A DNA stretch of 64,000 bases from Nodularia sp. LEGE 06071 (GCF_015207755.1 NZ_JADEWH010000014.1:89501-153500); one strand, 5' to 3'. Shown: positions 27,090 to 38,513, counted from the stretch's first letter. Made by a program: numbers and translations. Notes: generated from the letters alone by a model not told the origin.

Positions 27090-28007
27090 TCAATTAGCTT
27101 TTCCCAACGTGATTGCTACTGAACCAGTTACGACTAAAGATGCGCCTAATATGCCAATTAAACTTAAGTGTTCTGTAGGAATTAGAGAAGGGGAGATTAC
27201 GGATACTAGGGCAATTGAAGTTAAAGTAATAATAGGAGCTAAAGCTAATACTGCACTTACTTTTGATGCTTCCCAATGTTCTAATGATTCGGCAAAAGCA
27301 CCATAGGCAATTAGAGTATTAAAAGCACAAAATAGCAAGATTCCTAAATGGAAACTATTCAATGTCAAAATGACTTGAGGTTGAGCAAATGGGGTGAATA
27401 ATAAAGCACATCCGCCGTAAATAATCAGCATGATGTTAGTGGAAGATAAAGATTGTAATAATTGCTTTTGGGACAAGGCATAAATAGCCCAAGCTGCGGC
27501 GCTGAAGACAATCAAACCACTACCGAAAACATAAGTAGTCTGGGCTGTAATTAAATTTTCGAGTTGTTCACGAAAAAATACAATATAACCAGAGATGAGT
27601 ATACTGACACCAATCCATTGACGCAGTGTATAACGTTCTTGAAAAATCACTAAACCACCGAAACTTAATAACAGGGGCGCTAATTGAATTAAAACTTCAG
27701 CGTTAGCGGGTGATGTTAAGGCTAGACCTTGCATAAATAGGAAGTAATTGAATGCTAAAAATAAAGTGGCGATCGCTAATAATTTCCCCGAACTAGAACG
27801 CAATTGTGGTAAGTTAGGTAATTTACCCCGCATTCCTAAAAACGCAGCTAGTAGCGCAAATGACACCAAAAAGCGAAACCAAATAATCGTATAGACATCA
27901 ATAACTTGTAAACTTACTGCCAGCGCAATCGGTAAAATTCCCCACAAAAAAACCGTCAACAGCGATAATGCTAAACCCAAACGCCAGCGACCGGAACTAT
28001 GATGCAT
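27090..28007 (-). CDS. EamA/DMT family transporter
   Basis: A 305-residue inner-membrane protein with about ten membrane helices in two EamA repeats (about 12-140 and 155-298). The first helix is LGLALSLLTVFLWGILPIAL. Family members export metabolites such as amino acids; the substrate is not predictable. The start codon lies just downstream of TTCGTAA repeats. It may be co-transcribed with the acetyltransferase gene behind it. Confidence 0.92.
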   Translation of the reverse strand: MHHSSGRWRLGLALSLLTVFLWGILPIALAVSLQVIDVYTIIWFRFLVSFALLAAFLGMRGKLPNLPQLRSSSGKLLAIATLFLAFNYFLFMQGLALTSPANAEVLIQLAPLLLSFGGLVIFQERYTLRQWIGVSILISGYIVFFREQLENLITAQTTYVFGSGLIVFSAAAWAIYALSQKQLLQSLSSTNIMLIIYGGCALLFTPFAQPQVILTLNSFHLGILLFCAFNTLIAYGAFAESLEHWEASKVSAVLALAPIITLTSIALVSVISPSLIPTEHLSLIGILGASLVVTGSVAITLGKAN

Positions 28008-28078
28008 AATTTGTAATTCGTAATTCGTAATTCGTAATGGGCTAACGCCCCGCTCCGCTAACGTAATTCGTAATAATA
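28008..28078. repeat. TTCGTAA heptamer repeats with inserted palindrome
   Basis: TTCGTAA units on both sides of a short palindromic insertion (GGGCTAACGCCCCGCTCCGC, about 28040-28062). It fills the gap between the acetyltransferase and EamA genes. Confidence 0.8.
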
Positions 28079-29260
28079 TTAGAAGAAATCAACCATCCCA
28101 GGAGAGGGGGCGGCAAATATTTGTGTGGCTGCTAATAGAGATGTTTCTGTAGCATGGAGTTTTCCTGTTAGCTGTAATTGTTGGGGAGTAAAAAGGCTGG
28201 TATATAGAGGTGCTAATCCGCCAATGTCTAACTGCAACTCACCTTTGCCGCCTTTGGTAACTTCACCACGTCCATCAGCCACAGATAAGATAAATTTACC
28301 ATTATTGGCAGTTAGCAACTCATCTTTAACTTGCAGGTGTAGTTCAGCTGAGACTCCTGGTGGATAACCCCGCATTTCTAAGGCTTTGACCAAATTTGTT
28401 ATCCGCAGCATCCAGCGGTCATTACGGGTAATTTTGGCAGTTTGCTCTGGTAGCAGCAATGTCAGAGAATCAACTACAGCACTCTTCCATTGCACCTGGT
28501 CAATTTGGGAGCGATGATTGGCAATAAAAGCCCAAAAAGTTTTTACAGATGCATTTGTGAGCATTGTCCAATCTCTCACCCGTAACATTGTGCCATTCTG
28601 AGTGCGTTCTTGAGTACAGATGATGTAGCCTTGGGGTTGGTCTTGGTCACCAATCAAATAACCATAAACTGTTTCTTGACCATCTGGTTGAGTTAATCCT
28701 TGCCAAATTGCTGAATGTCGGTTCAAATAACCATGAGTGAGTTTTGCTTGCTGCTGATATAAGTCGTGAAATATGAGATGATTTTTTGGATCTACAGGTT
28801 GTAAAAGTAAAGATGGTTCTTTTACCTGGATGTTGTCAGTAGAAATTTCCCAAGTGCAATAACTTCCCGCTTGTTCGTATCCAGCTTTGCGATAAAGACG
28901 TTGAGTTGCGGGATAAAGCACCGAAATCGGAACTTCCTGCTGTTCAAGCTCCTGAAGAGTATTTTTGATTAATGCGATCGCAGCGCCACTGCCACGATAT
29001 TCTGGAGCAATACCCACCGCAGCGATTCCAGTCATCGGGACACACTGACCATACCACCACTGACCCATCGGGATAATTCCTAGTCCACCGACAACTTGCT
29101 GGTCTTGATGGATAACGCGAAACTTCTCCACACCAAGGCGCTTCATGTAGATTTCGCTATCACCAGAAGACATGATAAAACATTGCTCAAGGATAGATCC
29201 CAGTTGCTGAATATCCTCTATATGGGTAAGAGTGCTGTATTTAAATTTAGGTATGTTCAT
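28079..29260 (-). CDS. Eis-like GNAT acetyltransferase
   Basis: A 393-residue protein. An N-terminal GNAT domain carries the acetyl-CoA loop (GIAPEYRGSGAAIAL, about residues 82-96), a second GNAT-like domain follows and the C-terminus is an SCP2-like sterol-carrier fold (about 290-393, LHLQVKDELLTANNG). This is the Eis family layout (enhanced intracellular survival), multi-site N-acetyltransferases with a C-terminal carboxylate in catalysis; the protein ends VDFF as in the family. Substrate here unknown. Confidence 0.88.
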   Translation of the reverse strand: MNIPKFKYSTLTHIEDIQQLGSILEQCFIMSSGDSEIYMKRLGVEKFRVIHQDQQVVGGLGIIPMGQWWYGQCVPMTGIAAVGIAPEYRGSGAAIALIKNTLQELEQQEVPISVLYPATQRLYRKAGYEQAGSYCTWEISTDNIQVKEPSLLLQPVDPKNHLIFHDLYQQQAKLTHGYLNRHSAIWQGLTQPDGQETVYGYLIGDQDQPQGYIICTQERTQNGTMLRVRDWTMLTNASVKTFWAFIANHRSQIDQVQWKSAVVDSLTLLLPEQTAKITRNDRWMLRITNLVKALEMRGYPPGVSAELHLQVKDELLTANNGKFILSVADGRGEVTKGGKGELQLDIGGLAPLYTSLFTPQQLQLTGKLHATETSLLAATQIFAAPSPGMVDFF

Positions 29261-29447
29261 CTATGTTCATCTGTGGTTAATTAAATATTCCCTTATACAG
29301 CACATCTCATCTGAATGAGGTACACAAGGGCGGGCAAAGATGCCCACCCCACAAGATTTATAATATTAGAATGTGTAGTTCATTTACTTGCAACGTACAT
29401 ACAGACGCGATATCTTCTCTCCGCGTCCTCTGCGCCTCTGCGGTTCG

Positions 29448-31499
<2,052 letters not shown>

Positions 31500-31689
31500 T
31501 TACCTAGCAGATAGACAGACTTGATTTTCCCAGATTACTCGCTTTTATGCGAGTCGGGCTTCTATCAGCAGAATTAAAATTTACAATTGCAATAGAAGCT
31601 GAAGAAACCTACTTTAATTTTACTAGCTTATTCCTCATATTTCTTCTCTTGCGTCTCTGCGCCTCTGCGTGAGAAAAAAATTCATGTAA

Positions 31690-32802
31690 CTATTGATTTG
31701 GTGAATTGTATTTAGCTTTTAACTCTTCTAACTCTTTATCTTCTGAGATGTTATTAGCAGGCGGAGAAATTGGTTTTGGTGGTTGTGCGGGATTTGCTTG
31801 AGGTTTACCACCACCCAAAAAATGAGTTTTCAATTCTTCCAGTTCCAAATCAGGTTGACTAGAAGATTTACTCACAAAAGTAGGTGTTGATTTAGGTTTT
31901 GCGGTGGGCGCTGGAGTGGCGACTGCTGGCGATTGATTTAAATCTTTGAGGACTGCATCTGCTGTTTGATAACGGCGAACAGGGATACTGACTAGCATCT
32001 TTTCCAGGATGCGATTTAACCCAGGACTGAGGGGAGTTTGGAGGAGTTGCTGCCAAATCCAAGTATCATGATTAATATCATAGGAATCGAAAGGCGATCG
32101 CGCAGTTAATAAACGAATACAAGTAGCGCCTAAACTATAGATATCGCTGGCAAAAATCGCCCTACCCCTCATTTGTTCCGGGGCGACATATTCCGGAGTC
32201 CCAATACTTGTGCCTGTTTGATTTAAAGCCGTGCCAGTGGTAGACTTGGAAGCACCAAAATCGACCAAGACTAATTTAGCATGGCGATCGCGTAAAATAT
32301 TTTCCGGCTTAATATCCCGATGAATCACACCTCTAGAATGGCAAAATTGTAACACCGGCAATAAATCATTCAGTAATTGCCATATCTGCGCTTCATTAAA
32401 AGCCCCATTTTGCGCCAATTCCTCAGCTAAATTCTGCCCATCGATAAATTCCTGTACCAGATACTGTCTGTCATCTTGGGTAAAATACGCCAGAAGTGCA
32501 GGAATTTGGGGATGTTGTCCCAAATCATCTAACTGCACAGCTTCTAGAGTAAATAACTCCACAGCCTTCTGCACAGAGTTAGTACCTTGGGCTTGGGGGT
32601 AAAATTGCTTAATCACGCAGGGCGGTTTAGAAGGTTTATCCTCATCCACCGCCAAAAAGGTTTTACCAAAACCACCTTGTCCGATAGGTTTAATGGCGCG
32701 GTAGCGTTCTTTCAGCAGTAACTTGGAACCACAACTCAAGCAAAACTTGACATCATCAGCATTTTCCGGCTGGGGACAATGGGAATTTAGGCAATAACTC
32801 AT
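31690..32802 (-). CDS. Serine/threonine protein kinase with N-terminal zinc ribbon
   Basis: The 370-residue protein opens with a four-Cys zinc ribbon (CLNSHC ... CLSCG, residues 4-25), then a Hanks-type kinase domain (about 32-295) with glycine loop GQGGFGKT, ATP lysine in CVIKQF, catalytic loop HRDIKPEN and the DFG motif (VDFGASKS). The C-terminal part is Pro/Ala-rich with two copies of an ELEELK motif and no membrane helix. Such kinases are common in Nostocales. It ends about 670 bp before the CRISPR array, in the opposite orientation. Confidence 0.95.
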   Translation of the reverse strand: MSYCLNSHCPQPENADDVKFCLSCGSKLLLKERYRAIKPIGQGGFGKTFLAVDEDKPSKPPCVIKQFYPQAQGTNSVQKAVELFTLEAVQLDDLGQHPQIPALLAYFTQDDRQYLVQEFIDGQNLAEELAQNGAFNEAQIWQLLNDLLPVLQFCHSRGVIHRDIKPENILRDRHAKLVLVDFGASKSTTGTALNQTGTSIGTPEYVAPEQMRGRAIFASDIYSLGATCIRLLTARSPFDSYDINHDTWIWQQLLQTPLSPGLNRILEKMLVSIPVRRYQTADAVLKDLNQSPAVATPAPTAKPKSTPTFVSKSSSQPDLELEELKTHFLGGGKPQANPAQPPKPISPPANNISEDKELEELKAKYNSPNQ

Positions 32803-32974
32803 GGAAGTTTAGCACTCTTACTATCTTTATTCTGCCTTGTCTGAGGCATAAGGGTGATGATATGGGTTAATTATCTGGCGTTGCTGATTTTAAATATGAA
32901 TTAGGTTCGCGCAAAGGCGCATTCGTTGAAAACGTTCCCGTAGGGTAGGCGCAAAGGTAGGAAGAAAAAAAAGG

Positions 32975-33061
32975 TATAGCATTTCCTAGTCTAGTAAAGT
33001 AAAAAATTATCTGCGTTTATCTGCGTCCATCTGCGTTTAATTATTACTGCTTGTACCTCAC
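32975..33061. repeat. Interspersed repeat family C, copy 2
   Basis: The 87 bp match 26720-26806 in reverse complement (CTGCGTTTATCTGCGTCCAT core). It lies 10 bp from MITE A copy 2, so repeats have stacked here. Confidence 0.75.
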
Positions 33062-33070
33062 GTCAATTAT

Positions 33071-33181
33071 CTAGTACAAGTTGGCGTAAATAAACAGACC
33101 ATTCAAAATCCATGAAAAGCCCATTTTATAAGCTTTTTGACTTTTGACTTTTGACTTTTAACTTCCGCCTTGCGGTACTAG
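33071..33181. mobile_element. MITE family A copy 2 (111 bp)
   Basis: CTAGTACAAG... to ...GCGGTACTAG. In reverse complement this nearly equals 10609-10719, same length to the base, including the AGTCAAA heptamers. Confidence 0.8.
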
Positions 33182-33475
33182 GTTCAGACTGTAATCTAGT
33201 CCTTATCGCCTAAATAGTTGCAGAAGACAACTTGACAATTTCAGGTAATATATTTTACATTTTATCAGGTGAGTTAAAACTCATCGACACCACTCCCCCG
33301 AACCTTGAAAACCGCATAATTTCGTTAACTGGTGTCGATTGCTTGCACAGTAAGCTTTCCAGCCTGTAAAGTTCACGAGTTATTGAGAATTTTTTGGGAG
33401 TTATTGACACTGCAAAAACTGGTGTCGATTCGGGTATCTCAAACCCTCTCCTAGCAAGGCTTCCAGAAGTGAACT
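33182..33475 (+). promoter_or_regulatory. Putative CRISPR leader
   Basis: An AT-rich gene-free stretch next to the first repeat. It holds two direct copies of AACTGGTGTCGATT (33327-33340 and 33417-33430, 90 bp apart) and an inverted ATCGACACCA near 33283. The leader is placed at this end because the far-right repeat is degenerate and because the repeat hairpin and tag read rightward. Inference. Confidence 0.6.
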
Positions 33476-34965
33476 CTTTCCATAACCTCTTCCCCTAACG
33501 GGGATGGAAACGCTAACACTTCTGGCGCCATACCTGAAGGATTTACATAATCTTTCCATAACCTCTTCCCCTAACGGGGATGGAAACAGTTGATTACCTT
33601 GGGTTTCCATATTTGGAGTAATTCTTTCCATAACCTCTTCCCCTAACGGGGATGGAAACACAATCACTACACTTGTAAGTATATATAGTCATGTTACTTT
33701 CCATAACCTCTTCCCCTAACGGGGATGGAAACTTTCTGTTAAGACTCATAGGTACACCTTCTTTCTTTCCATAACCTCTTCCCCTAACGGGGATGGAAAC
33801 TTTAAAGCTCCTTGAGGAACGACTTCTCTTCCTCCACTTTCCATAACCTCTTCCCCTAACGGGGATGGAAACTTTCTCGACCTCCTGAATTGTCTTCAAC
33901 CAGTGATTGTCTTTCCATAACCTCTTCCCCTAACGGGGATGGAAACCATTCTTTTACGCTGATTGTCATCTCTAAATACTGACATCTTTCCATAACCTCT
34001 TCCCCTAACGGGGATGGAAACGTTGTTACTCACTGGATTTAATAAATTAATCAGATGCTTTCCATAACCTCTTCCCCTAACGGGGATGGAAACGTTTCGG
34101 TTTTGTCTACCCATGGATAATTACCTTTTGTCTTTCCATAACCTCTTCCCCTAACGGGGATGGAAACTTTGGAGGCAATGACTTAACCAGCTCCACCGTA
34201 TCGACTTTCCATAAACTCTTCCCCTAACGGGGATGGAAACGAAAGTGTGAATTTCCCAGGTTCCACCGGATGACTTTCCATAAACTCTTCCCCTAACGGG
34301 GATGGAAACCACCTTCGGTGCTAGTTTGTTTGGGAAATGGAAACCTTTCCATAAACTCTTCCCCTAACGGGGATGGAAACACTATCGAACTTCATTCCAA
34401 ATTCAATGTTACGAAACTCTTTCCATAAACTCTTCCCCTAACGGGGATGGAAACTACAACTGCAAGTTATATATCTTTTACCCAGGTCAAACTTTCCATA
34501 AACTCTTCCCCTAACGGGGATGGAAACGTTTCTACCAAAACACCAACATTTCCTTTTACGATGCTTTCCATAAACTCTTCCCCTAACGGGGATGGAAACT
34601 GTAGGCGAGTCTTGCCATTCAAAGAACTGGCGTTTCTTCTTTCCATAAACTCTTCCCCTAACGGGGATGGAAACACATTGTTTCCTTTCAGGCTGGGGTG
34701 GGGTTCACTTTCCATAAACTCTTCCCCTAACGGGGATGGAAACACTAAGAAGAATAGCTCTTCAACTCTTTCAGGCGAACCTTTCCATAAACTCTTCCCC
34801 TAACGGGGATGGAAACGCGTTTCCACCAGTTGCAACCGCTTTGTTAGCGATTTCGCTTTCCATAACCTCTTCCCCTAACGGGGATGGAAACTTGCAAACT
34901 GCGACGGTTGGGCAGTGGGCGTACGCCAACTTTCCATAACCTCTTCCCCTAACGGGGACGGAAAC
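33476..34965 (+). CRISPR. CRISPR array: 21 repeats of 36 bp, 20 spacers of 32-40 bp
   Basis: Repeats begin CTTTCCATAA and end GGGGATGGAAAC; CCCC-TAAC-GGGG forms the hairpin, and an 8-base 5' tag ATGGAAAC would follow Cas6 cutting. Two variants differ at repeat position 11: C in repeats 1-10 and 20-21, A in repeats 11-19. The last repeat (34930-34965) has an extra T-to-C change near its 3' end, consistent with a leader-distal end on the right. No cas gene lies within the window. The repeat type would fit a Cas6-processed (type I or III) system elsewhere in the genome. Confidence 0.98.
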
Positions 34966-35039
34966 TGTGAGAAATCCGGGTATAAACCGAACTTTAGTTA
35001 TCATAGAAGTCGGGAATATTGAACCCACCAAAACTAACC

Positions 35040-35615
35040 ATGACTCAACTAAAAACCAAACTCACTCTCGACGAATTTCTTGCACTTCCCGAAAGTGAAC
35101 TTGCTTATGAGTTTGTTGACGGTGAAGCTGTACCGAAATATAAAAATGAGCAAATGTCTCCTAAATTTTTTCATGGCGCAACCACAGGAGCATTATTTAT
35201 CCTATTATCCACATGGGCGCAAGAAAAAGGTCGCGTTGTCGTGGAATGGGGGATAAAATTAACAAGAAATCAAGAAAATTGGATACCTGTCCCTGATTTA
35301 ACATACATTTCTTATAACCGTCTTCCTGCTGACTGGCTTAAAGATGAAGCTTGTCCTGTTATACCAGAATTAGTTATCGAAATTATTTCTCCTGGTCAAA
35401 CTTTTGGAGACATGATCGAAAAAGCTACTGATTATCTTCAAGCTGGGATTTCTCTAGTTTGGATAGTAGATACAATATCTCAAACTATCACTCTGTTTAC
35501 AGCATCTTCTCTTCCTCTCACATTTCGAGATAATCAAATCATTAGTCATGAAGCATTACCAGAATTAGAAATTACTCCCCATACTATCTTTCAACGTGCT
35601 GGTTTAATACGTTAG
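35040..35615 (+). CDS. Uma2 family (DUF820) PD-(D/E)XK nuclease-like protein
   Basis: The 191-residue protein has the Uma2 layout: EFVDGEAV near the start, then PVPDLTYIS and ELVIEIISPGQT, where D and ExI supply the PD-(D/E)XK-type core, then YLQAGISLVWIVD. Uma2 proteins are very abundant in cyanobacteria and their role is unknown. ATG 35040 fits the family start; a TTG at 35019 would add seven residues. It begins 75 bp after the CRISPR array but is not a known cas gene. Confidence 0.9.
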   Translation: MTQLKTKLTLDEFLALPESELAYEFVDGEAVPKYKNEQMSPKFFHGATTGALFILLSTWAQEKGRVVVEWGIKLTRNQENWIPVPDLTYISYNRLPADWLKDEACPVIPELVIEIISPGQTFGDMIEKATDYLQAGISLVWIVDTISQTITLFTASSLPLTFRDNQIISHEALPELEITPHTIFQRAGLIR

Positions 35616-35966
35616 TTTTCGGCTTTTTCGCTTTCATATACAAAATTTATTTATTTCACAGTCTCCCCGATTCTGTCATTATAAATATCTTCCTCTGGGT
35701 CGTTCCATTCCTGAAATCCAGTTTCTGCCAGTTGCATCATTGTCACGGTTTCCAGCCACGTAGGGTGTGTTAGCGGTAGCGTAACGCACCAAAGCTTTAA
35801 TGATGGTGCGTTACGGATTTCATCCTAACGCACCCTACAATATTTAATTTTTTCATAAATCAAACCGGATTCCTATAGAGTTTTTGTCATCATGAATAAT
35901 CCTGATTTTGAGGTAATTTAAATGTTTGCTGATCAGCAAATAGTTTATAGAGATGAACCTTCAGCC
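35616..35966. other. Gene-free stretch with a large hairpin repeat
   Basis: No gene. Bases 35760-35838 form a long imperfect palindrome (arms start GTAGGGTGTGTTAGCG and end CGCACCCTAC) of a common cyanobacterial repeat class; it could act as a transcription stop between the Uma2 gene and the toxin-antitoxin pair. Confidence 0.6.
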
Positions 35967-36281
35967 TCATGATTTATCTCTGACCTCTAGTTTAAATCCC
36001 AAAGCATCTAATAAACCTACCAAACTGTATATTTCAGCCCCACTACTCTTTAACAGCATCTGATTTAATTCTTCCCACTTCAGTTTTGCTTGTGCAGAAA
36101 GATTGTTCATCTTCAACTGTGCATCAATGACATCTTTTAAGGCTGAGGTTAACAGTCCAGTCTCAGGATTTTCTGCTTCTAATATTGCCTCAATATAAGC
36201 AGCCGCCTCTTCAGGGTCTTGAAGAGATTCAATTAAATAGTCCTGGTAGCTATCACTGGTCGGCATTTTCACTTTCTTCAT
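35967..36281 (-). CDS. HigA-like antitoxin (addiction module antidote)
   Basis: About 104 residues from the ATG at 36281. It has the LIESLQDPEEAAAYIEAILE start and the C-terminal helix-turn-helix part (SLVGLLDALGFKLEV) of the COG3636-type antidotes. The middle recognition region looks diverged. It overlaps the toxin gene by about 29 bp, typical of co-translated TA pairs. It neutralises the toxin and probably represses the operon. Confidence 0.8.
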   Translation of the reverse strand: MKKVKMPTSDSYQDYLIESLQDPEEAAAYIEAILEAENPETGLLTSALKDVIDAQLKMNNLSAQAKLKWEELNQMLLKSSGAEIYSLVGLLDALGFKLEVRDKS

Positions 36282-36615
36282 ATTCTGCCCAATACTCCTG
36301 TGCTTGACAAATATCTTTTTCTTGACTGCTTTTATCTCCACCCAATAGCAGAAGCACAATTGTTGTCCCTATTTGTCCAAAGTAGACTCGGTAGCCAGAA
36401 CCATAATTAATCCTGAGTTCAAAAACACCCTCTCCTACTGACTTATAATCTCCCAGATTACCAAGACTAACTCGTTTTAGCCTCTCCTTAATTTTAGCTT
36501 TAGCTCTCCTATCTCGCAGCCCATCCAGCCATTCTGCGAAAGGAATTTTGCCGTTATACCAATTATTTGTGAGGCTGCATATTATTTCGACCCCACCCCT
36601 AACCCCTCCCCGCAA
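36253..36615 (-). CDS. RelE/HigB-like toxin (Gp49/COG3657 type), 5' end altered
   Basis: The body matches the phage-derived Gp49-like toxin family (PFAEWLDGLRDRRAKAKIKE, then LGNLGDYKSVGEGVFELRI and GYRVYFG). These are ribosome-dependent mRNA endonucleases or their relatives. The first ten codons (MRGGVRGGVE) are encoded by an interspersed repeat of the CCCCTCCCCGCAAGCGAGG type, and the only in-frame start is a TTG inside it, without a ribosome binding site. The natural start is probably lost or replaced, so expression is uncertain. Confidence 0.75.
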   Translation of the reverse strand: MRGGVRGGVEIICSLTNNWYNGKIPFAEWLDGLRDRRAKAKIKERLKRVSLGNLGDYKSVGEGVFELRINYGSGYRVYFGQIGTTIVLLLLGGDKSSQEKDICQAQEYWAEYEESENADQ

Positions 36616-36632
36616 GCGAGGAGGGGAACTGG
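36590..36632. repeat. Interspersed CCCCGCAAGCGAGGAGGGG repeat (MITE-free copy)
   Basis: This copy has CAAGCGAGG once, flanked by CCCCTCCCCG and AGGGGAAC. The copies at 18650 and 21665 carry MITE B between duplicated CAAGCGAGG. It therefore serves as an empty-site reference. Confidence 0.75.
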
Positions 36633-36735
36633 ATTTCTGGTTAAATTCTATTTATGCATCTTTATATTAAATTGGTATTAGCTGTAATGTAACGCCGAAT
36701 CTCCCTTGGTTTTGCTTCCATAATCTCATGAGGAA

Positions 36736-37797
36736 TTACTCCTGTTCTACCTGAGTTCGCATCAAATGTTGCACACTTACCAAAGCCCGATTTAACTCAT
36801 AATTTCGCCGTTGGGGATTCTGCAAATACGCTTGCTGTTCTTCCTCTATCATCTCGACATCTTGAACTACCAAACCATCAAGTAACTTTTGCGCTGCACC
36901 AAATAAACTATTTTTAATAAATCGCCGAAACCACACAGGCAATTTGTGTAATCTCCAAAAGGAATTTAATGATGTAAAATGAATTAAATACGCCTTGGTT
37001 TCTGTTTCACTTATTGGACACAATAAACAATAAATTTTAAAATCTTGACCCAAGGTAGAAACCCAATGGGGATAAACATAACTCACATCCAAGGGTTCAG
37101 GATGTAATCGCCTCAAAGCGGGAAAAAATAACTGCGATATTGACCAAATCTTATCGATTTTGTAATAACTTTGGGCGATATAATGAGCATCTACACGATG
37201 ATTATCTTCGTCAATATCTTGTAATGATGCTTCTGCCCAAGCTTGCAAGTCTTGATGTAAATGTCCATGATACATATCCATTAAATTCTCAATTAAATAA
37301 GAATAATGGGCTTGAGTATTAATCACTGAAACTGTGGCAATATAATTGAGATGTTCCCATTCTGGTAAACCCAGAGGTTCTATAGTTGGTTCGGCATTTC
37401 CAGGAAATAACCAAATAAAACCATCTTGTTCTTTGACTGGGTAATGGCGAAGCTGACAAGTGGGTAATTTCTGATTTTCTGCTAAGTAGGGAACCGCTGC
37501 ACATTCACCGGAAGAATTGAAGCGCCAACCGTGATATGCACATTCTAATTCGTTCCCAATTACCTGTCCGTGGCTGAGTTTAACTTGGCGATGGGGACAA
37601 CGGTCTTCCAGGGCGTGAATTGTACCTGCACTGTCTCGATATAGTGCCATCGCCTGCTGCCAAATTACCACATTTATCGGCTTATTGGTCACTTCACTAC
37701 TCCGTGCAACCACATACCAGTGATTGAGGTTAATACCCAATTGACGGACATCACGACTTGGCACAGTTTGAGATAAAGAGGACATAGGCTCACGCAT
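36736..37797 (-). CDS. Rieske 2Fe-2S oxygenase (pheophorbide a oxygenase-like)
   Basis: The 353-residue protein has an N-terminal Rieske domain (CPHR and CAYH ligand pairs, about residues 67-88) and a C-terminal catalytic domain with a mononuclear iron site (LMDMYHGHLHQDL). This is the ring-hydroxylating oxygenase family with cyanobacterial members such as chlorophyll-breakdown and cell-death-suppressor-like enzymes. The substrate is not clear. It needs a reductase partner, not found here. Start could also be the ATG four codons in. Confidence 0.9.
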   Translation of the reverse strand: MREPMSSLSQTVPSRDVRQLGINLNHWYVVARSSEVTNKPINVVIWQQAMALYRDSAGTIHALEDRCPHRQVKLSHGQVIGNELECAYHGWRFNSSGECAAVPYLAENQKLPTCQLRHYPVKEQDGFIWLFPGNAEPTIEPLGLPEWEHLNYIATVSVINTQAHYSYLIENLMDMYHGHLHQDLQAWAEASLQDIDEDNHRVDAHYIAQSYYKIDKIWSISQLFFPALRRLHPEPLDVSYVYPHWVSTLGQDFKIYCLLCPISETETKAYLIHFTSLNSFWRLHKLPVWFRRFIKNSLFGAAQKLLDGLVVQDVEMIEEEQQAYLQNPQRRNYELNRALVSVQHLMRTQVEQE

Positions 37798-37977
37798 CCT
37801 TGTCAGCGTTAGATTTTAAACTATACTATTTCATAATTTTTGGCAAAATAAATTGTAATATTTATGACGGCAATCATCAGGATCAAAATATTCTCCCCAG
37901 CAGCTACAACTAACCTTGCCCACAGGCGATAAAGTATGTGTAGGTGAAAGACTAACCAAATCGGGAAAAAAATCTGT

Positions 37978-38445
37978 ATGACAAACTACCAAGAAACCCT
38001 ACCTACTCATGAACTCCCAGGAGAGACCGTGAGCGTCAACCATGTAGAAGTAATCGAAAATGTCATCGACTCTCTAGAACAAGATGATAGCGCAATGGTG
38101 AGCCACAGCCCAGATGATGGTTATCTCTGGAAATTTAAGTACGGAAGTGTGGAAGTTTTTGTTAAACTGACCGGCACAAGCGATGAAGATACGATAACGG
38201 TGTGGTCTACGGTGTTAAGCTTACCAGCCAAAGATGAACTCAATTTGATGCGACACCTTTTGGAAATGAACTGCTCCAAGACTTTAGAAGCCCGTTTTGG
38301 GATTATTGAAAATCGGGTGGTTGTGATATCAACCCGCACTCTCGAAGAATTATCTCCGGCGGAAGTCTCACGGCTGATTACCATTGTCGCCACCATTGCT
38401 GATGACAACGATGAAATTTTACAATCTCAGTATGGTGCTGCTTAA
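37978..38445 (+). CDS. YbjN domain protein
   Basis: The 155-residue acidic soluble protein has the YbjN-type alpha/beta fold (WKFKYGSVEVFVKLTG and LLEMNCSKTLEARFGI). The family is linked to type III secretion chaperone-like folds and stress phenotypes in other bacteria; its role in cyanobacteria is open. It is well supported by composition and has its own start with no close upstream partner. Confidence 0.85.
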   Translation: MTNYQETLPTHELPGETVSVNHVEVIENVIDSLEQDDSAMVSHSPDDGYLWKFKYGSVEVFVKLTGTSDEDTITVWSTVLSLPAKDELNLMRHLLEMNCSKTLEARFGIIENRVVVISTRTLEELSPAEVSRLITIVATIADDNDEILQSQYGAA

Positions 38446-38513
38446 TTAGTAGACCGCAGGCTAAAGTCTGAGAAGTGATTCAAATTGTATTGCTTGCACC
38501 CTTCTAAATATTA

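Larger units (their letters stand above)
32803..33475. other. Non-coding region: repeats and CRISPR leader
   Basis: No gene. From left: a palindrome-rich repeat (about 32905-32960), repeat family C copy 2 (32975-33061), MITE family A copy 2 (33071-33181), then the putative leader (33182-33475). Confidence 0.7.

Noticed and set aside
33401..34939. Several open frames in the CRISPR region on both strands
   Set aside because: They are made of translated repeats (SIPVRGRGYGK, SPLGEEVME) and are not genes.
35019..35615. Uma2 gene as a cas gene
   Set aside because: Uma2 family proteins are scattered by the dozen in cyanobacteria and are not CRISPR-linked; adjacency is probably chance.
35760..35838. 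Long palindrome as a riboswitch or ncRNA
   Set aside because: The same class occurs at 43491 and elsewhere as a dispersed repeat with no link to one gene type.
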